From the NCBI RefSeq assembly GCF_036323735.1, contig NC_086029.1:54651357-54715356 (forward strand): a stretch of 64,000 nucleotides of DNA, given 5' to 3'. This DNA comes from Rattus norvegicus (lineage: Eukaryota; Chordata; Mammalia; Rodentia; Muridae). The translations under genes and the position numbers were made by a program. Under the pieces are notes generated by a model, which did not search any database, had not been told where the DNA came from, and worked only from the letters and a program-made list of their open reading frames with translations. Positions 31,830 through 44,778 of the stretch are shown here, in pieces. Numbering within the stretch: position 1 is the stretch's first letter; each line of letters begins with the position of its first letter.

Positions 31830-34800
31830 ATCCAAATACATATACAGATTAAGCTATTAGAATCACACCAGATATCTCAAAAGAGATTTTAAAAGCCAGA
31901 GGGCCCAGACAGATATCTTACAATCTCTAAGAGATCACAGATGCCAGCCCAGACTACTATATTCAGCAAACAAAATTTTCAATTGCTATAGAATGATAAG
32001 ACAAGATATTCCATGACAAAAACCAAATTTAAACAGTATTTTTGACTAATCCAATCCTACAAAGGATATTGAAAAGAAGGCTCAACAAAAAGAGGGTAAC
32101 TACACACAAGAAAAAGCAAGAAATTGATTATTTCGCATCAGCAAAAGCAGAAGGAACACACACATGCTCACGCACACACACAAATACCATCAACATCAGT
32201 ATAATAAGAACTAGCAATCATTGGTCATCAATATCTCTCAACATTAATGGACTCAATTCCCCAGTAAAAGCACACAGGCTAAGTGAGAGGATACAAAACC
32301 AGGATCCATCATTCTACTGCACACGAGAAACACACCTTAGCAAAAAAGAAAAGCATTACCTAAGAATGAAGGGCTGGAAAAAAGTTTTCCAAGCAACCGA
32401 ACCAAAGAAAAAAGCTATAGTAGTCATTTGAATATCTTATAAAATAGAATTTCAACCAAAAGCAAGCAAAAGAGACTGGAAAGGACACTTCATGCTCACC
32501 AAAGGAAAACTCCACCAAAATTGTGGTGTCTCAATTCTGAATATCTATGCCCCAAATGCAAGGACACTCACATTAACATACCAATAATAAATGCTGTAAG
32601 AAATAAGTCAGAGAAATAGCACAAATATGCACAAATAATATAAAATATCTTGGTGTAACTCTAACCAAGAAAGTTATTTGGTGTAACTCTCACCAAGTGA
32701 AAGACGTATATGACAAGAACTTCACGTTTCTGACTGAGAAGAACCTGAAGAACTCAGAAGATAAAAAGATCTTCTATGCTCACAAATTCATAGAATTAAC
32801 ATAGTGAAAATGGTCATGTTACCAAGGGAATCTAGAGATTTGATGTAATTCTCATTAAAATTTCAACATAAGTTTTCATAGAAGTTGAAAAAGCAATTCT
32901 CAACTTCACAGGGAAAGGACCAATGATACCTAAAAGAATCCTGAAGAACAAAAGAATTTCTGGAGCAATCAGAGCTGATCTCAAGCTGTACTACAAGGCA
33001 ATAATAATAAAAACTGCATTATACTGGCATAGAAACAAAGAGATTGATCAATGGAATTAAATTAGAGACTTAAAAATAAACCCACATACCTAGGACACTT
33101 GATTTTTGACAAAGAAGCTAAAACCATAGCATCTTCAACAAAAAGCATTTTCAACAAAAGGTACTGGTTTCTCTAGAATTCTTCATGTAGAAGAATGCAA
33201 GTAGATCAATATTTATCACTATGCACAAAACTCAAGTTCTAGTGGACCAAAAAACCTTAACATAAAAGTGGATACACTAAATCTAAAATGACACAATGAG
33301 AGGTATAGTTTGAACTCATTGGTAAAGGAGACAATTTTCTGTATAGAACACCCATAGTTCAGGCATTAAATCAGCAATTAATAAATGGGACATCATGAGA
33401 CTGAAAGTCTTTTGCAAGTCAAAGGCTACTGTCAATTGGATAAAGCTCAATTGGACAGTCTATCAATTGGGAAAAGCTCTTTACTAACCACATATCTGAC
33501 AGAAGGCTAATATCCAAAATATGTAAAGAACTCAAGAAGTTAGTCACCAACAATCTAAATAACTAAATTAAACCATGGGGTATAGAGCTAAACAGGGACT
33601 TTTCAACAGAGGAATCTCTAATAGCCAAGAAACACTTAAATGTTTAACATCCATGTCATAAAGGAAATGCCAATCAAAATAACTCCATCTTATTCCTATA
33701 AGAATAGTCAAGATCAAAAACTCAATTAATAGTACATGCTGGTAAGAATATGGAGAAAGGGGAACACTCCTCCATTATGGTGGGGCTGCAAACTTGTAAA
33801 ACCATTCCGGAAGTCAATTTGGCGAAAAGTTGGAATAGTTCTATCTCAAGACCCAGCTATACTACACCTGGGCATATACCCAAAAGATCATCCACCATCC
33901 ACCAAGGACACATGCTCCACTATGTTCATAGCAAAATTATTCATAATAGCCAGGAACTGGAAATAACCCAGATGTCTCTCAACTGAAGAATGGTGTACAA
34001 AAGTGTAGTTCATGGACACAATGGAATACAGCTCAGTCATTACAAAGAAGGGCATCATTGAATTTTTCAGACAAATGGATGGAAGTAAATGTCATCCTGA
34101 GTGAGGTAATCCAAACATGCATGCTGGGTACCCACTTATAAGTAGGATAACCACCCGTATACCCAAAGAAGCCAAATAACAAGCAGAGTCCAAAGGACGA
34201 TGCTTGAATCTGTCTCAGAAGGGAAATCAAACAGATATTGGAGGCAGATGGATGGAGAGGACTGGATGGAAGAGGGGATAGCTAGGAGAATGGGGTATGG
34301 AGGGATCAGCTGTAGAAAGAGCAAGAGAGAAAGAGAAGAGAAAGTGGTGTTGGGTAGGATGGGGGCATCTCAAGGCCATGGTAAAGACCTGGGTAGGGGC
34401 AGACCACAGGGGAGTCTATGAAGTGACTCTAACTGAAACTCTTAGCAGTGAGAAATATGGCACCTGAAGTGGCTGCTCTCTGTGGCCAAACAGGACTCCC
34501 ATGTAGGGATGGGGTGACATCCCATCAAAACCTTTGACCCAGGAGGTGTTCTGTCTGCAGGATGTGCAGGACAGTGATGGAGTTGAGGCAGAGGTAACGT
34601 CTGACCAGTGACTGGCGCAGGTAGGCACTCATCCCATGGGTAGGAACCAATCCCTGGTGCTATTAATGACACTAATACATCATCAGTGTGTTGATGGAAG
34701 AATTTGGGGACCAGAAGAGAACAGGGATAGGGACATCACAGAAAGAGTCCACTTGGTTTTGGAGACCCTTGGGGACTCCCAGAGACTGAACCATCAACCA

Positions 34801-35147
34801 AAGAGTGAGCATGGAGTGGACTTGAATGTGAGTAGCAGACATGCAGCTTGGTCTTCCTGAGCTCCCCCCTCCAATAATTGGAGCGATGGAACTGTCATTG
34901 AACCTGTTGCCTGCCTGTGAATCCTGTTCCTTTTGCTGGACTGCCTTGTTTGCCTTGGTAGGGGAGGATGCCTGGTTCTGCATTATGTTAATATACCGTG
35001 GTAGGGTATTACAGGGTTCAAGGTGCTTCCCCTTCTCAGAGGAGAGAGGGAGGATAGGATGAAGGAAGGAAGTGTGGAAAGGATTAGAATGAAAGTGGTG
35101 GCTGATATTGACAAATGGTGTAAATAAATAAGTTAATTGAAAAAAAA
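31830..35147 (+). repeat. Old L1 with internal deletion
   Basis: Diverged L1: the ORF1 C-terminal part (about 31830-32130), the start of ORF2 and its endonuclease (32150-32580, with recognisable LNINGLNSP and ETHL), then a jump near 32580-32640 to the late reverse-transcriptase region (a gap of roughly 600 codons relative to L1-A). ORF2 remains run to about 34140, followed by the 3' UTR to an A-tail near 35147. Many stops and frameshifts; not mobile. Part of the segment near 32640-32700 repeats 'ttggtgtaactct', a small local duplication. Confidence 0.88.
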
Positions 35148-35482
35148 GCATGGTTTGGATGTTAAAAGAAGAAGAAAAGGAAAATGAGACATCCATGTTT
35201 ATTTCCATTCCAACCTTCCTTTCACTGATATTTAATATAAACCCCTACTGAACACCAATAAATACCTTCACAGAAAGTACTCACTGTGCAACACTCAGTT
35301 ACAGGTCTTCTAGCACTCTGTAGATACATCTCTTTCCCAACACTGCTGCCAGAGACTAGTTCATACGAGTATATGATTTCATAATCATCTTATTTAATAC
35401 CTTTTAGCAAGCTGCCGCTGTCATAATACAAATACATACATATAAATGCAAACATAAGTATAAATTACAATTCATGAGCGCG

Positions 35483-35541
<59 letters not shown>

Positions 35542-37019
35542 ATGTGTGTTTCATTGTACACAAATGTTCTTTCATCTCTACCTACATAGAATTCTGTGAA
35601 GTATTCTTGTGGAATCTGCTTAACTGGTGTTGCAGCCAGAATACATTAGTGAACTACGTTTTAGACATCTTTCAGCTACATACTTTTTTCTTAGATGTTT
35701 TCTCTGCAGAGATTCTTCTTCTAGTGAATCACCCACTCAATCATTTCCATTTGAAAAATTGTATGTGTTTGGGATACATGAAAATCTCTCAAAAATACCA
35801 TGTTTAAAACAAATTTCACAGCCAGATCAAAAATGGACAAATATGTGAGTGAGGAAATTCACTGAGACTATAGCTACATGTCAACTAGCATCAGGAAAAC
35901 GTACTGAACACTATAAATCATGGAAATAAAAATTCAGTAAAATGACACTACACATGGATTACAATGAATGTATTTGGAAACTGTCCTTGTAGAAAGTGAT
36001 AACAGACTTTTCGTAGTCAAAATTAGTTAATTTTGTTATTCAGAGATAATTTCAGGAAATTTAAAGGAACAGTCAATTTAAGTCTAGTTGTTAATAATCA
36101 TTAGCTATTCCTTTGTAGAAAATTTTCTGCACAGTCTTCTTGGTTTCTTAATTCTTTTTCATCTTTGTCAGGGTCTTACTATGTAGATTATATTATCCTT
36201 GAACTCACCGTGCCTGGAACAGACTCTACTTTCTTATGTTACTTTTCTACTTACTTCTTTGTCACTTTCAAAATTACAAAAATCTGCATAATGGGTCAAC
36301 CTGTAGTCCAGAAAAACATGTCAAAGTAGGAAACAAACAACCCAGACGTTCACTGTACTTTTAGCTGCATTCTGTTATTCAGGTATCACACATAGATGCC
36401 ACACATAAATAAATGAAGCTGTTTTCCTGAATGCATGTTTGTTCTAGTGTTATCCAAGCTCCTGTGTGTCAGAACTCCTCCGGAGCCACCTTCTAATTGC
36501 ATCGACATAGTCACTGACAATGCTTTCAAATTCTCTATAAATTGATATCTCCCACCTCCTTGGCCACATCTGCTTCCCCAACCCCAAGGCTTCTTTCTCT
36601 GGAGGCAATCCACAGTTAACAATTTTTGTGTTTACTTTTCTCCTATTGCCTTCCAATATTCCTCATCAGTTTTAGCTTAGGTTGGAGAACTTCAGTGCTG
36701 TGTATGCCTTTGCTAGCTTCACCTTTCAGCAGCATGGCAGACCTTTGCAGATTGAATGCCGAAGAAAATATGCATTAGGACTTCTTAACATTTTCTATTT
36801 CTGACTCTTATGGGATGAGGAATGTTGGTAGGAATAAAAACAAAATGTCTTTCATCTTTATAACTAAATCATTATGTTTCTGTAAGAGTAGAAACTACGC
36901 ATGCACCATACGAACATCACAATTCAATCACATTCAATAATCTGGAATCTGAATGAAGCTGTTTTCAAAATGAGTTTATTGGTTTTGCTTGTCATGTTCA
37001 ATGTATACTTTGAAAAACA
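35148..37019. other. Intergenic DNA, no gene
   Basis: Holds the microsatellite at 35483-35539 and a weak minus-strand B1-like trace near 36150-36235. The remainder is unassigned AT-rich DNA. Confidence 0.45.
35483..35539 (+). repeat. Compound (TC)n(TG)n microsatellite
   Basis: (TC)n at 35483-35499 passing directly into (TG)n to 35539. The 101-codon frame starting inside it is an artefact of the repeat. Confidence 0.95.
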
Positions 37020-37370
37020 ATCATTTCCTTTAATTTTTTGACACTATAATTACATCATTTCTTCCTTTCATTTCCTCTCTCCAAAGCCTCCCATGTACCC
37101 TGGCACGTTCTCTTTCAAACTCATAGCCTCTTTTTAAAATTGTTTGTCTATATACACAGTCCTAAATACATAAGTACATTCTGCTTTCTCTGCATAATGT
37201 TACTTCTCTGTATGCGTTTAGCAATGACCATTTGGTCTTGGATACCCAGTGTGTGCTTCCCTGGTGAGGACTATTTCTGCCACTCTCACATTCCTTGGTT
37301 GTCTATAGTTCTACTTTGGGGTTCAATATGCAGACCTCCATGAAATTCCACTGCAACTTAGCAGCACTGC
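37020..37370. repeat. Unassigned rodent interspersed repeat
   Basis: Features such as 'tgacactataattacatcat', 'gaccatttggtcttggatac' and 'ctctcacattccttggttg' are familiar from a common rodent dispersed repeat, but I cannot name the family or its orientation with certainty. Confidence 0.4.
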
Positions 37371-37734
37371 CAGAAGGACCTGAGGTTCACTACTTGTTTG
37401 AGGTAAAAAAAATACTTTTCTTGTTGTTATGAATACTTTTTCACTTGCTAACTATGTCATAATCCCACAGGGGCTCAAACCCCATAGTCTAAACAACTGG
37501 GCTTTAGATCTCTGGCCATAAGTCAATTTTTAAATTTAAGTCAGACAAAAGTCTCCTGGTCAAAGGCCTCAGAGTGTGAAATTTCATATGTACAGTTTGT
37601 TTAAGCCTATCAGCATTGCCATTTTGGAACAGTATACCAAACAATAGGAAACAGCACTGTGGGAAACAACAGTATAAAGAACTTGGTAATTAAATTACAA
37701 TATCTTACTGCATTTGGATATCTACTAGTATGAA

Positions 37735-38240
37735 CTGTGTGATACCCTTAGAGACCAATTTGGACTTCTTACAGAGGTCCAAATCCACAGTGCCCAGTAG
37801 AACACTATCACGTGGTCCTCCAGAGAACTCTGGGCTATTGGGAATTTTAGTTTTCTAGCCCTTCTTCTTCTGGAAAAATAATTCAAGGACAGAATTGGTG
37901 GGGCTTTTTTTTTGTTATTGTTGTTGATGGGAAATTCATATAAACAAAGTTGCCTGTGCTTGAGCAATGAGACTTCCAAATGTGTTACCAGCAAAAGAAT
38001 TTCTAGGTATGGTAACTGCCTTCTGTGCTCCATTCTGCTTGAGAAAACCCAGTCTTTCTGAAGATCATAGCAATGTCTATGGAGATGTGGATACAAAGCT
38101 GTTCTGCATCATGCACTGCCCTTTCCCTAGAGAATTAAGAATTTTTTCTATAATAATCTTATATTTGGTTTTGGATCCCTACACAGCTTGGTATAAATGA
38201 AGGCAGCAGCAACAACAAATTTTTTGTATATCTTAACTTC
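37735..38240. other. Block paralogous to 57475-57930
   Basis: Shared landmarks in the same order: 'gaccaatttgga', 'gaggtccaaa', 'ctccagagaac', 'ttcatataaacaaa', 'ttccaaa' and 'actgccttc', later 'ctaaatatgaata'. This block lies upstream of OR gene 3 and its partner upstream of OR gene 4. It is probably part of the duplicated OR unit. No coding function is supported for the 123-codon minus-strand frame here. Confidence 0.65.
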
Positions 38241-38855
38241 ATGGCTAAATATGAATAAGTAAAGAGGTTAGGATTGTTCTCTCAAATGTTCTCTTTCAAC
38301 TTTTAAACTAATTATTGGACTTTAACCATTAGACTTCAAGTTCCCATGAAGTAGAGGTTCAACTCTAAACTCAAAGATCCATGTAACAATGATTGCCAAA
38401 TAAGCAATGTTTCTGATGATTTCTAGTATAAGGATGGACTGTGTTCTGTTTAATCACATTCTCTGACTAAATCATTTAAGGGAAGTAATGAAAGTATTTA
38501 ATCCTTTTTTAGGCAATTCACAAGCTTTACATAATATATTAATATATACATGGCAGAGAATATGTGTGGAACATGCTTCATTGAATGTTTTGATATGCAT
38601 ATATATGAACATAAGAAACACACAGGAAGTATTTCTCACAACTTTTTTCATACTTTTATTATTTCATTTATGACCTATATGCCAAGCTATTTAAGAATTT
38701 GGTTTTCCTTGCTATGATTGTGATTGTAGAGAAGGAGAAATATTTATACAAATTTATCTAAAAATTGGTGATGTATGTCTTCTCAAATAATAGTTCAAAT
38801 TGAAACATCATAAAACTTCTAGAAAAAAGTTTTAACAATTCTTTTATTGTATCAT
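38241..38855. other. Intergenic AT-rich DNA
   Basis: No gene or repeat recognised up to the L1-D target site. Confidence 0.5.
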
Positions 38856-38869
38856 AAAAGTGCATCCAA
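38856..38869 (+). repeat. Target-site duplication of L1-D, left copy
   Basis: 'aaaagtgcatccaa' matches 46275-46288 with one mismatch. Confidence 0.82.
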
Positions 38870-40048
38870 GAGAGGTATATCTGGATCCTCAGGCAGTGCA
38901 ATGTCCAATTTTCTGAGGAACCTCCAGACTGATTTCCAGAATGGTTGTACCAGTCTGCAATCCCACCAACAATGGAGGAGTGTTCCTCTTTCTCAAATCC
39001 TCGCCAGCATTTGCTGTCCCCTGAGTTTTTGATCTTAGCCATTCTCACTGGTGTGAGGTGAAATCTCAGGGTTGTTTTGATTTGCATTTCCCTTATGACT
39101 AAAGATGTTGAACATTTCTCTAGGTGTTTCTCAGCCATTCGGCATTCCTCAGCTGTGAGTTCTTTGTTTAGCTCTGAAACCCATTTTTTAATAGGGTTAT
39201 TTGTCTCCCTGCGGTCTAACTTCTTGAGTTCTTTGTATATTTTGGATATAAGGCCTCTATCTGTTGTAGGATTGGTAAAGATCTTTTCCCAATCTGTTGG
39301 TTGCTTTTTTGTCCTAACCACAGTGTCCTTTGCCTTACAGAAGCTTTGCAGTTTTATGAGATCCCATTTGTCGATTCTTGATCTTAGAGCATAAGCCATT
39401 GGTGTTTTGTTCAGGAAATTTTCTCCAGTGACCACGTGTTCCAGATGCTTCCCTAGTTTTTCTTCTATTAGTTTGAGTGTATCTGGTTTGATGTGGAGGT
39501 CCTTAATTCACATGGACTAAAGCTTTGTAGGGTGATAAGAATGGATCGATCTGCAATCTTCTACATGCTGATGTCCAATTGAACCAGCACCATTTGCTGA
39601 AAATGCTATCTTTTTTCCATTTGATGGTTTTGGCTACTTTGTCAAAAATCGAGTGACCATAGGTGTGTGGGTTTATTTCTGGGTCTTCAATTCAATTCCC
39701 CTGGTCTATCTGTCTGTCTCTGTACCAATACCGTACAGTTTTTTATCACTATTGCTCTGTAATACTGCTTGAGTTCAGGGATAGTGATTCCCCCGGAAGT
39801 CCTTTTATTGTTGAAGATAATTTTAGCTATTCTGGGTTTTTTGTTATTCCAGATGAATTTGCAAATTGTTCTGTCTAACTCTCTGAAGAATTGGATTGGT
39901 ATTTTGATGGAGATGGCGTTGAAACTGTAGATCCCTTTTGGTAGAATGGCCATTTTTACTATATTAATCCTACCAATCCATGAGCATGGGAGATCTTTCC
40001 ATTTTCTGAGATCTTCTTCAATTTTTTCTTCAGAGACTTGAAGTTCTT
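38870..40048 (-). pseudogene. L1-D ORF2 fragment, inverted segment, part 1
   Basis: Minus-strand ORF2 from about codon 805 to codon 1174. Frames are broken: the Cys-knuckle region shows a frameshift (CWRGFEKEEHSS instead of CWRGCGER), another break near 39500-39560 shifts the frame, and an extra base in an A-run near 39740 breaks the segment around YYRAIVIK. Not functional. Confidence 0.85.
40043..40048 (+). repeat. Short target duplication of L1-E, left copy
   Basis: 'gttctt', recurring at 44773-44778 where L1-D resumes. The flanking bases are similar but not identical, so the original duplication may have been about 9 bp. Confidence 0.55.
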
Positions 40049-40769
40049 TTTTTTTTTTTATTAACTTGAGTATTTCTTATGTACATTTCGAGTGTTATTC
40101 CCTTTCCTGGTATCCGGGCAAACATTCCCCTCCCCCCTCCCCTTCCTTATGGGTGTTCCCCTCCCGACCCTCCCCCCATTGCCGCCCTCCCCCCACCAGT
40201 CTAGTTCACTGGGGGTTCAGTCTTAGCAGGACCCAGAGCTTCTCCTTCCACTGGTGCTCTTACTAGGATATTCATTGCTACCTATAAGGTCAGAGTCCAG
40301 GGTCAGTCCATGTATAGTCTTTAGGTAGTGGCTTAGTCCCTGGAAGCTCTGGTTGCTTAGCATTGTTGTACATATGGGGTCTCGAGCCCCTTCAAGATCT
40401 TCCAGTTCTTTCTCTGATTCCTTCAATGGGGGTCCTATTCTCAGCTCAGTGGTTTGCTGCTGGCATTCGCCTCTGTATTTGCTGTATTCTGGCTGTGTCT
40501 CTCAGGAGCGATCTACATCCGGCTCCTGTCAGTCTGCACTTCTTTGCTTCATCCATCTTGTCTAAATGGGTGGCTGTATATGTAAGGGCCACATGTGGGG
40601 CAGGCTCTGAATGGGTGTTCCTTCAGTCTCTGTTTTAATCTTTGCCTCTCTCTTCCCTGCCAAGGGTATTCTTGTTCCCCTTTTAAAGAAGGAGTGAAGC
40701 ATTCACATTTTGATCATCCGTCTTGAGTTTCATTTGTTCTAGGCATCTAGGGTAATTCAAGCATTTGGG

Positions 40770-43700
40770 CTAATAGCCACTTATCAATGAGTGCATACCA
40801 TGTATGTCTTTCTGTGATTGGGTTAGCTCACTCAGGATGATGTTTTCCAGTTCCAACCATTTATCTACAAATTTCATAAAGTCGTTGTTTTTGATAGCTG
40901 AGTAATATTCCATTGTGTAGATGTGCCACATTTTCTGTATCCATTCCTCTGTTGAAGGGCATCTGGGTTCTTTCCAGCTTCTGGCTATTATAAATAAGGC
41001 TGCAATGAACATAGTGGAGCACGTGTCTTTTTTATATGTTGGCGCATCTTTTGGGTATGTGCCCAAGAGAGGTATAGATGGATCCTCAGGCAGTTCAATG
41101 TCCAATTTTCTGAGGATCCTCCAGACTGATTTCCAGAATGGTTGTACCAGTTTGCAACCCCACCAACAATGGAGGAGTGTTCCTCTTTCTCCGCATCATC
41201 GCCAGCATCTGCTGTCCCCTGAGTTTTTGATCATAGCCATTCTCACTGGTGTGAGGTGAAATCTCAGGGTTGTTTTGATTTGCATTTCCCTTATGACTAA
41301 AGATGTTGAACATTTCTTTAGGTGTTTCTCCGCCATTCGGCATTCCTCAGCTGTGAATTCTTTGTTTAGCTCTGAACCCCATTTTTTAATAGGGTTATTT
41401 GTTTCCCTGCGGTCTAACTTCTTGAGTTCTTTGTATATTTTGGATATAAGGCCTCTATCTGTTGTAGGATTGGTAAAGATCTTTTCCCAATCTGTTGGTT
41501 GCCGTTTTGTCCTAACCACAGTGTCCTTTGCCTTACAGAAGCTTTGCAGTTTTATGAGATCCCATTTGTCGATTCTTGATCTTAGAGCGTAAGCCATTGG
41601 TGTTTTGTTTAGGAAATTTTTTCCAGTGCCCATGTGTTCCAGATGCTTCCCTAGTTTTTCTTCTATTAGTTTGAGTGTGTCTGGTTTGATGTGGAGGTCC
41701 TTGATCCGCTTGGACTTAAGCTTTGTACAGGGTGATAAGCATGGATCGATCTGCATTCTTCTACATGTTGACCTCCAGTTGAACCAGCACCATTTGCTGA
41801 AAATGCTATCTTTTTTCCATTTGATGGTTTTGGCTCCTTTGTCAAAAATCAAGTGACCATAGGTGTGTGGGTTCATTTCTGGGTCTTCAATTCTATTCCA
41901 TTGGTCTATCTGTCTGTCTCTGTACCAATACCATGCAGTTTTTTATCACTATTGCTCTGTAATACGGCTTGAGTTCAGGGATAGTGATTCCCCCTGAAGT
42001 CCTTTTATTGTTGAGGATAGCTTTAGCTATCCTGGGTTTTTTGTTATTCCAGATGAATTTGCAAATTGTTCTGTCTAACTCTTTGAAGAATTGGATTGGT
42101 ATTTTGATGGGGATTGCATTGAATCTGTAGATTGCTTTTGGTAAAATGGCCATTTTTACTATATTAATCCTGCCAATCGATGAGCATGGGAGATCTTTCC
42201 ATCTTCTGAGGTCTTCTTCAATTTCCTTCTTCAGTGTCTTGAAGTTCTTATTGCACAGATCTTTTACTTGCTTGGTTAAAGTCACACCGAGGTACTTTAT
42301 ATTATTTGGGTCTATTATGAAGGGTGCCGTTTCCCTAATTTCTTTCTCGGCTTGTTTCTCTTTTGTATAGAGGAAGGCAACTGATTTATTTGAGTTAATT
42401 TTATACCCAGCCACTTTGCTGAAGTTGCCTACCAGGTTTAGTAGTTCTCTGGTGGAACTTTTGGGATCACTTAAATATACTATCATATCATCTGCAAATA
42501 GTGATATTTTGACTTCTTCTTTTCTGATCTGTATCCCCTTGACCTCCTTTTGTTGTCTGATTGCTCTGGCTAGAACTTCAAGAACTATATTAAATAAGTA
42601 GGGAGAGAGTGGGCAGCCTTGTCTAGTCCCTGATTTTACTGGGATTGCTTCAAGTTTCTCTCTATTTAGTTTAATGTTAGCAACTGGTTTGCTGCATATG
42701 GCTTTTACTATGTTTAGGTATGGGCCTTGAATTCCTATTCTTTCCAGGACTTTTATCATGAAGGGGTGTTGAATTTTGTCAAATGCTTTCTCAACGTCTA
42801 ATGAAATGATCATGTGGTTTTGTTCTTTCAGTTTGTTTATATAATGGATCACGTTGATGGTTTTCCGTATATTAAACCATCCCTGCATGCCTGGGATGAA
42901 GCCTACTTGGTCATGGTGGATGATTGTTTTGATGTGCTCTTGCATTCGTTTTGCCAGAATTTTGTTGAGTATTTTTGCGTCGATATTCATAAGGGAAATT
43001 GGTCTGAAGTTCTCTTTCTTTGTTGTGTCTTTGTGTGGTTTAGGTATAAGAGTAATTGTGGCTTCGTAGAAGGTATTCGGTAGTGATCCATCTGTTTCAA
43101 TTTTGTGGAATAGTTTGGATAATATTGGTATGAGGTCTTCTATGAAGGTCTGATAGAATTCTGCACTAAACCCGTCTGGACCTGGGCTCTTTTTGGTTGG
43201 GAGACCTTTAATGACTGCTTCTATTTCCTTAGGGTTATGGGGTTGTTTAACTGGTTTATCTGTTCCTGATTTAACTTCGGTACCTGGTATCTGTCTAGGA
43301 AATATCCATTTCCTGAAGATTTTCAAGTTTTGTTGAATATAGGTTTTTATAGTAAGATCTGATGATTTTTTGAATTTCCTCTGAATCTGTTGTTATGTCT
43401 CCCTTTTCATTTCTGATTTTGTTAATTTGGACGCACTCTCTGTGTCCTCTCGTTAGTCTGGCTAAGGGTTTATCTATCTTGTTGATTTTCTCAAAGAACC
43501 AACTTTTGGTTTAGTTGATTCTTTCTATGGTCCTTTTTGTTTCTACTTTGTTGATTTCTGCTCTGAGTTTGATTATTTCCTGCCTTCTACTCCTCCTGGG
43601 TGTATTTGCTTCTTTTTGTTCTAGAGCTTTTAGGTGTGCTGTCAAGCTGCTGACATATGCTCTTTCCTGTTTCTTTCTGCAGGCACTCAGCGCTATGAGT

Positions 43701-44596
43701 TTTCCTCTTAGCACAGCTTTCATTGTGTCCCATAAGTTTGGGTATATTGTACCTTCATTTTCATTAAATTCTAATAAGTTTTTAATTTCTTTCTTTATTT
43801 CTTCCTTGACCAGGTTATCATTGAGTAGAGCATTGTTCAATTTCCACGTGTATGTGGGCATTCTTCCCTTATTGTTATTGAAGACCAGTTTTAGGCCGTG
43901 GTGGTCCGATAGCACGCATGGGATTATTTCTATCTTTCTGTACCTGTTGAGGCCGGGTTTTTGACCAATTATATGGTCAATTTTGGAGAAAGTACCATGA
44001 GGAGCTGAGAGGAAGGTATATCCTTTTGCTTTAGGATAGAATGTTCTATAAATATCCGTTAAGTCCATTTGACTCATGACTTCTCTTAGTCTGTCTACAT
44101 CTCTGTTTAATTTCTGTTTCCATGATCTGTCCATTGATGAGAGTGGGGTGTTGTAATCTCCCACTATTATTGTGTGAGGTGCAATGTGTGTTTTGAGCTT
44201 TAGTAAGGTTACTTTTACATATGTAGGTGCCCTTGTATTTGGGGCATAGATATTTAGGATTGAGAGTTCATCTTGATGGATTTTTCCTTTGATGAATATG
44301 AAGTGTCCTTCCTTATCTTTTTTGATGACATTTAGTTGAAAATTGATTTTATTTGATATTAGAATGGCTACTCCAGCTTGCTTCTTCTGACCATTTGCTT
44401 GGAAAATTGTTTTCCAGCCTTTCACTCTGAGGTAATGTCTGTCTTTGTCTCTGAGGTGTGTTTCCTGTAGGCAGCAGAAAGCAGGGTCCTCGTTGCGTAT
44501 CCAGTTTGTTAATCTATGTCTTTTTATTGGGGAGTTGAGGCCATTGATGTTGAGAGATATTAAGGAACAGTGATTATTACTTCCTGTTATATTCAT
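40770..44596 (-). pseudogene. L1-E ORF2 pseudogene
   Basis: Full span of ORF2 from MNITGSNNH (44596) to HSLISGY, but with visible lesions. There is a stop after IERIN (near 43509), two small deletions around 43305 and 43233 that shift the frame before KEIEAVIKGLP, an extra base in an A-run near 41940 that breaks the frame at YYRAIVIK, and a stop within the Cys knuckle (CWR-stop-CGE near 41193). GTRQGCPLSP and FADDM are still readable. Not capable of making an intact protein. Confidence 0.92.
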
Positions 44597-44655
44597 ATTT
44601 GGATGTGAGGTTATGTTTGTGTGCTTTCATTCTCTTTGTTTTGTTGCCAAGACGA

Positions 44656-44769
44656 TTAGTTTCTTGCTTCTTCTAGGGTATAGCTTGCCTCCTTATGTTG
44701 GGCTTTACCATTTATTATCCTTTGTAGTGCTGGATTTGTAGAAAGATATTGTGTAAATTTGGTTTTGTC
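44656..44769 (-). pseudogene. L1-E ORF1 C-terminal stub
   Basis: The last 37 codons of ORF1, starting inside DKTKFTQYLSTNPALQ and ending LEEARN-stop. The rest of ORF1 is lost through 5' truncation. Confidence 0.88.
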
Positions 44770-44772
44770 TAT

Positions 44773-44778
44773 GTTCTT
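44773..44778 (+). repeat. Short target duplication of L1-E, right copy
   Basis: 'gttctt', paired with 40043-40048. Confidence 0.55.

Larger units (their letters stand above)
40049..44770 (-). mobile_element. L1-E: 5'-truncated L1 inserted in L1-D
   Basis: On the minus strand: the ORF1 tail (44769-44656), inter-ORF spacer, ORF2 (44596-40770), 3' UTR and an A-tail (T-run up to 40059). The 5' end is cut at about ORF1 codon 320. At 44770 the sequence switches back to L1-D, continuing where L1-D stopped at 40048, so this is a clean insertion. Intermediate in age: ORF2 has only a few breaks. Confidence 0.9.

Noticed and set aside
35502..35807. Cys-Val repeat 'protein' of 101 codons
   Set aside because: Its N-terminus is only translation of a (TG)n microsatellite.
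37725..38096. 123-codon minus-strand frame
   Set aside because: Lies in a non-coding block duplicated at 57475-57930, where the frame is not kept.
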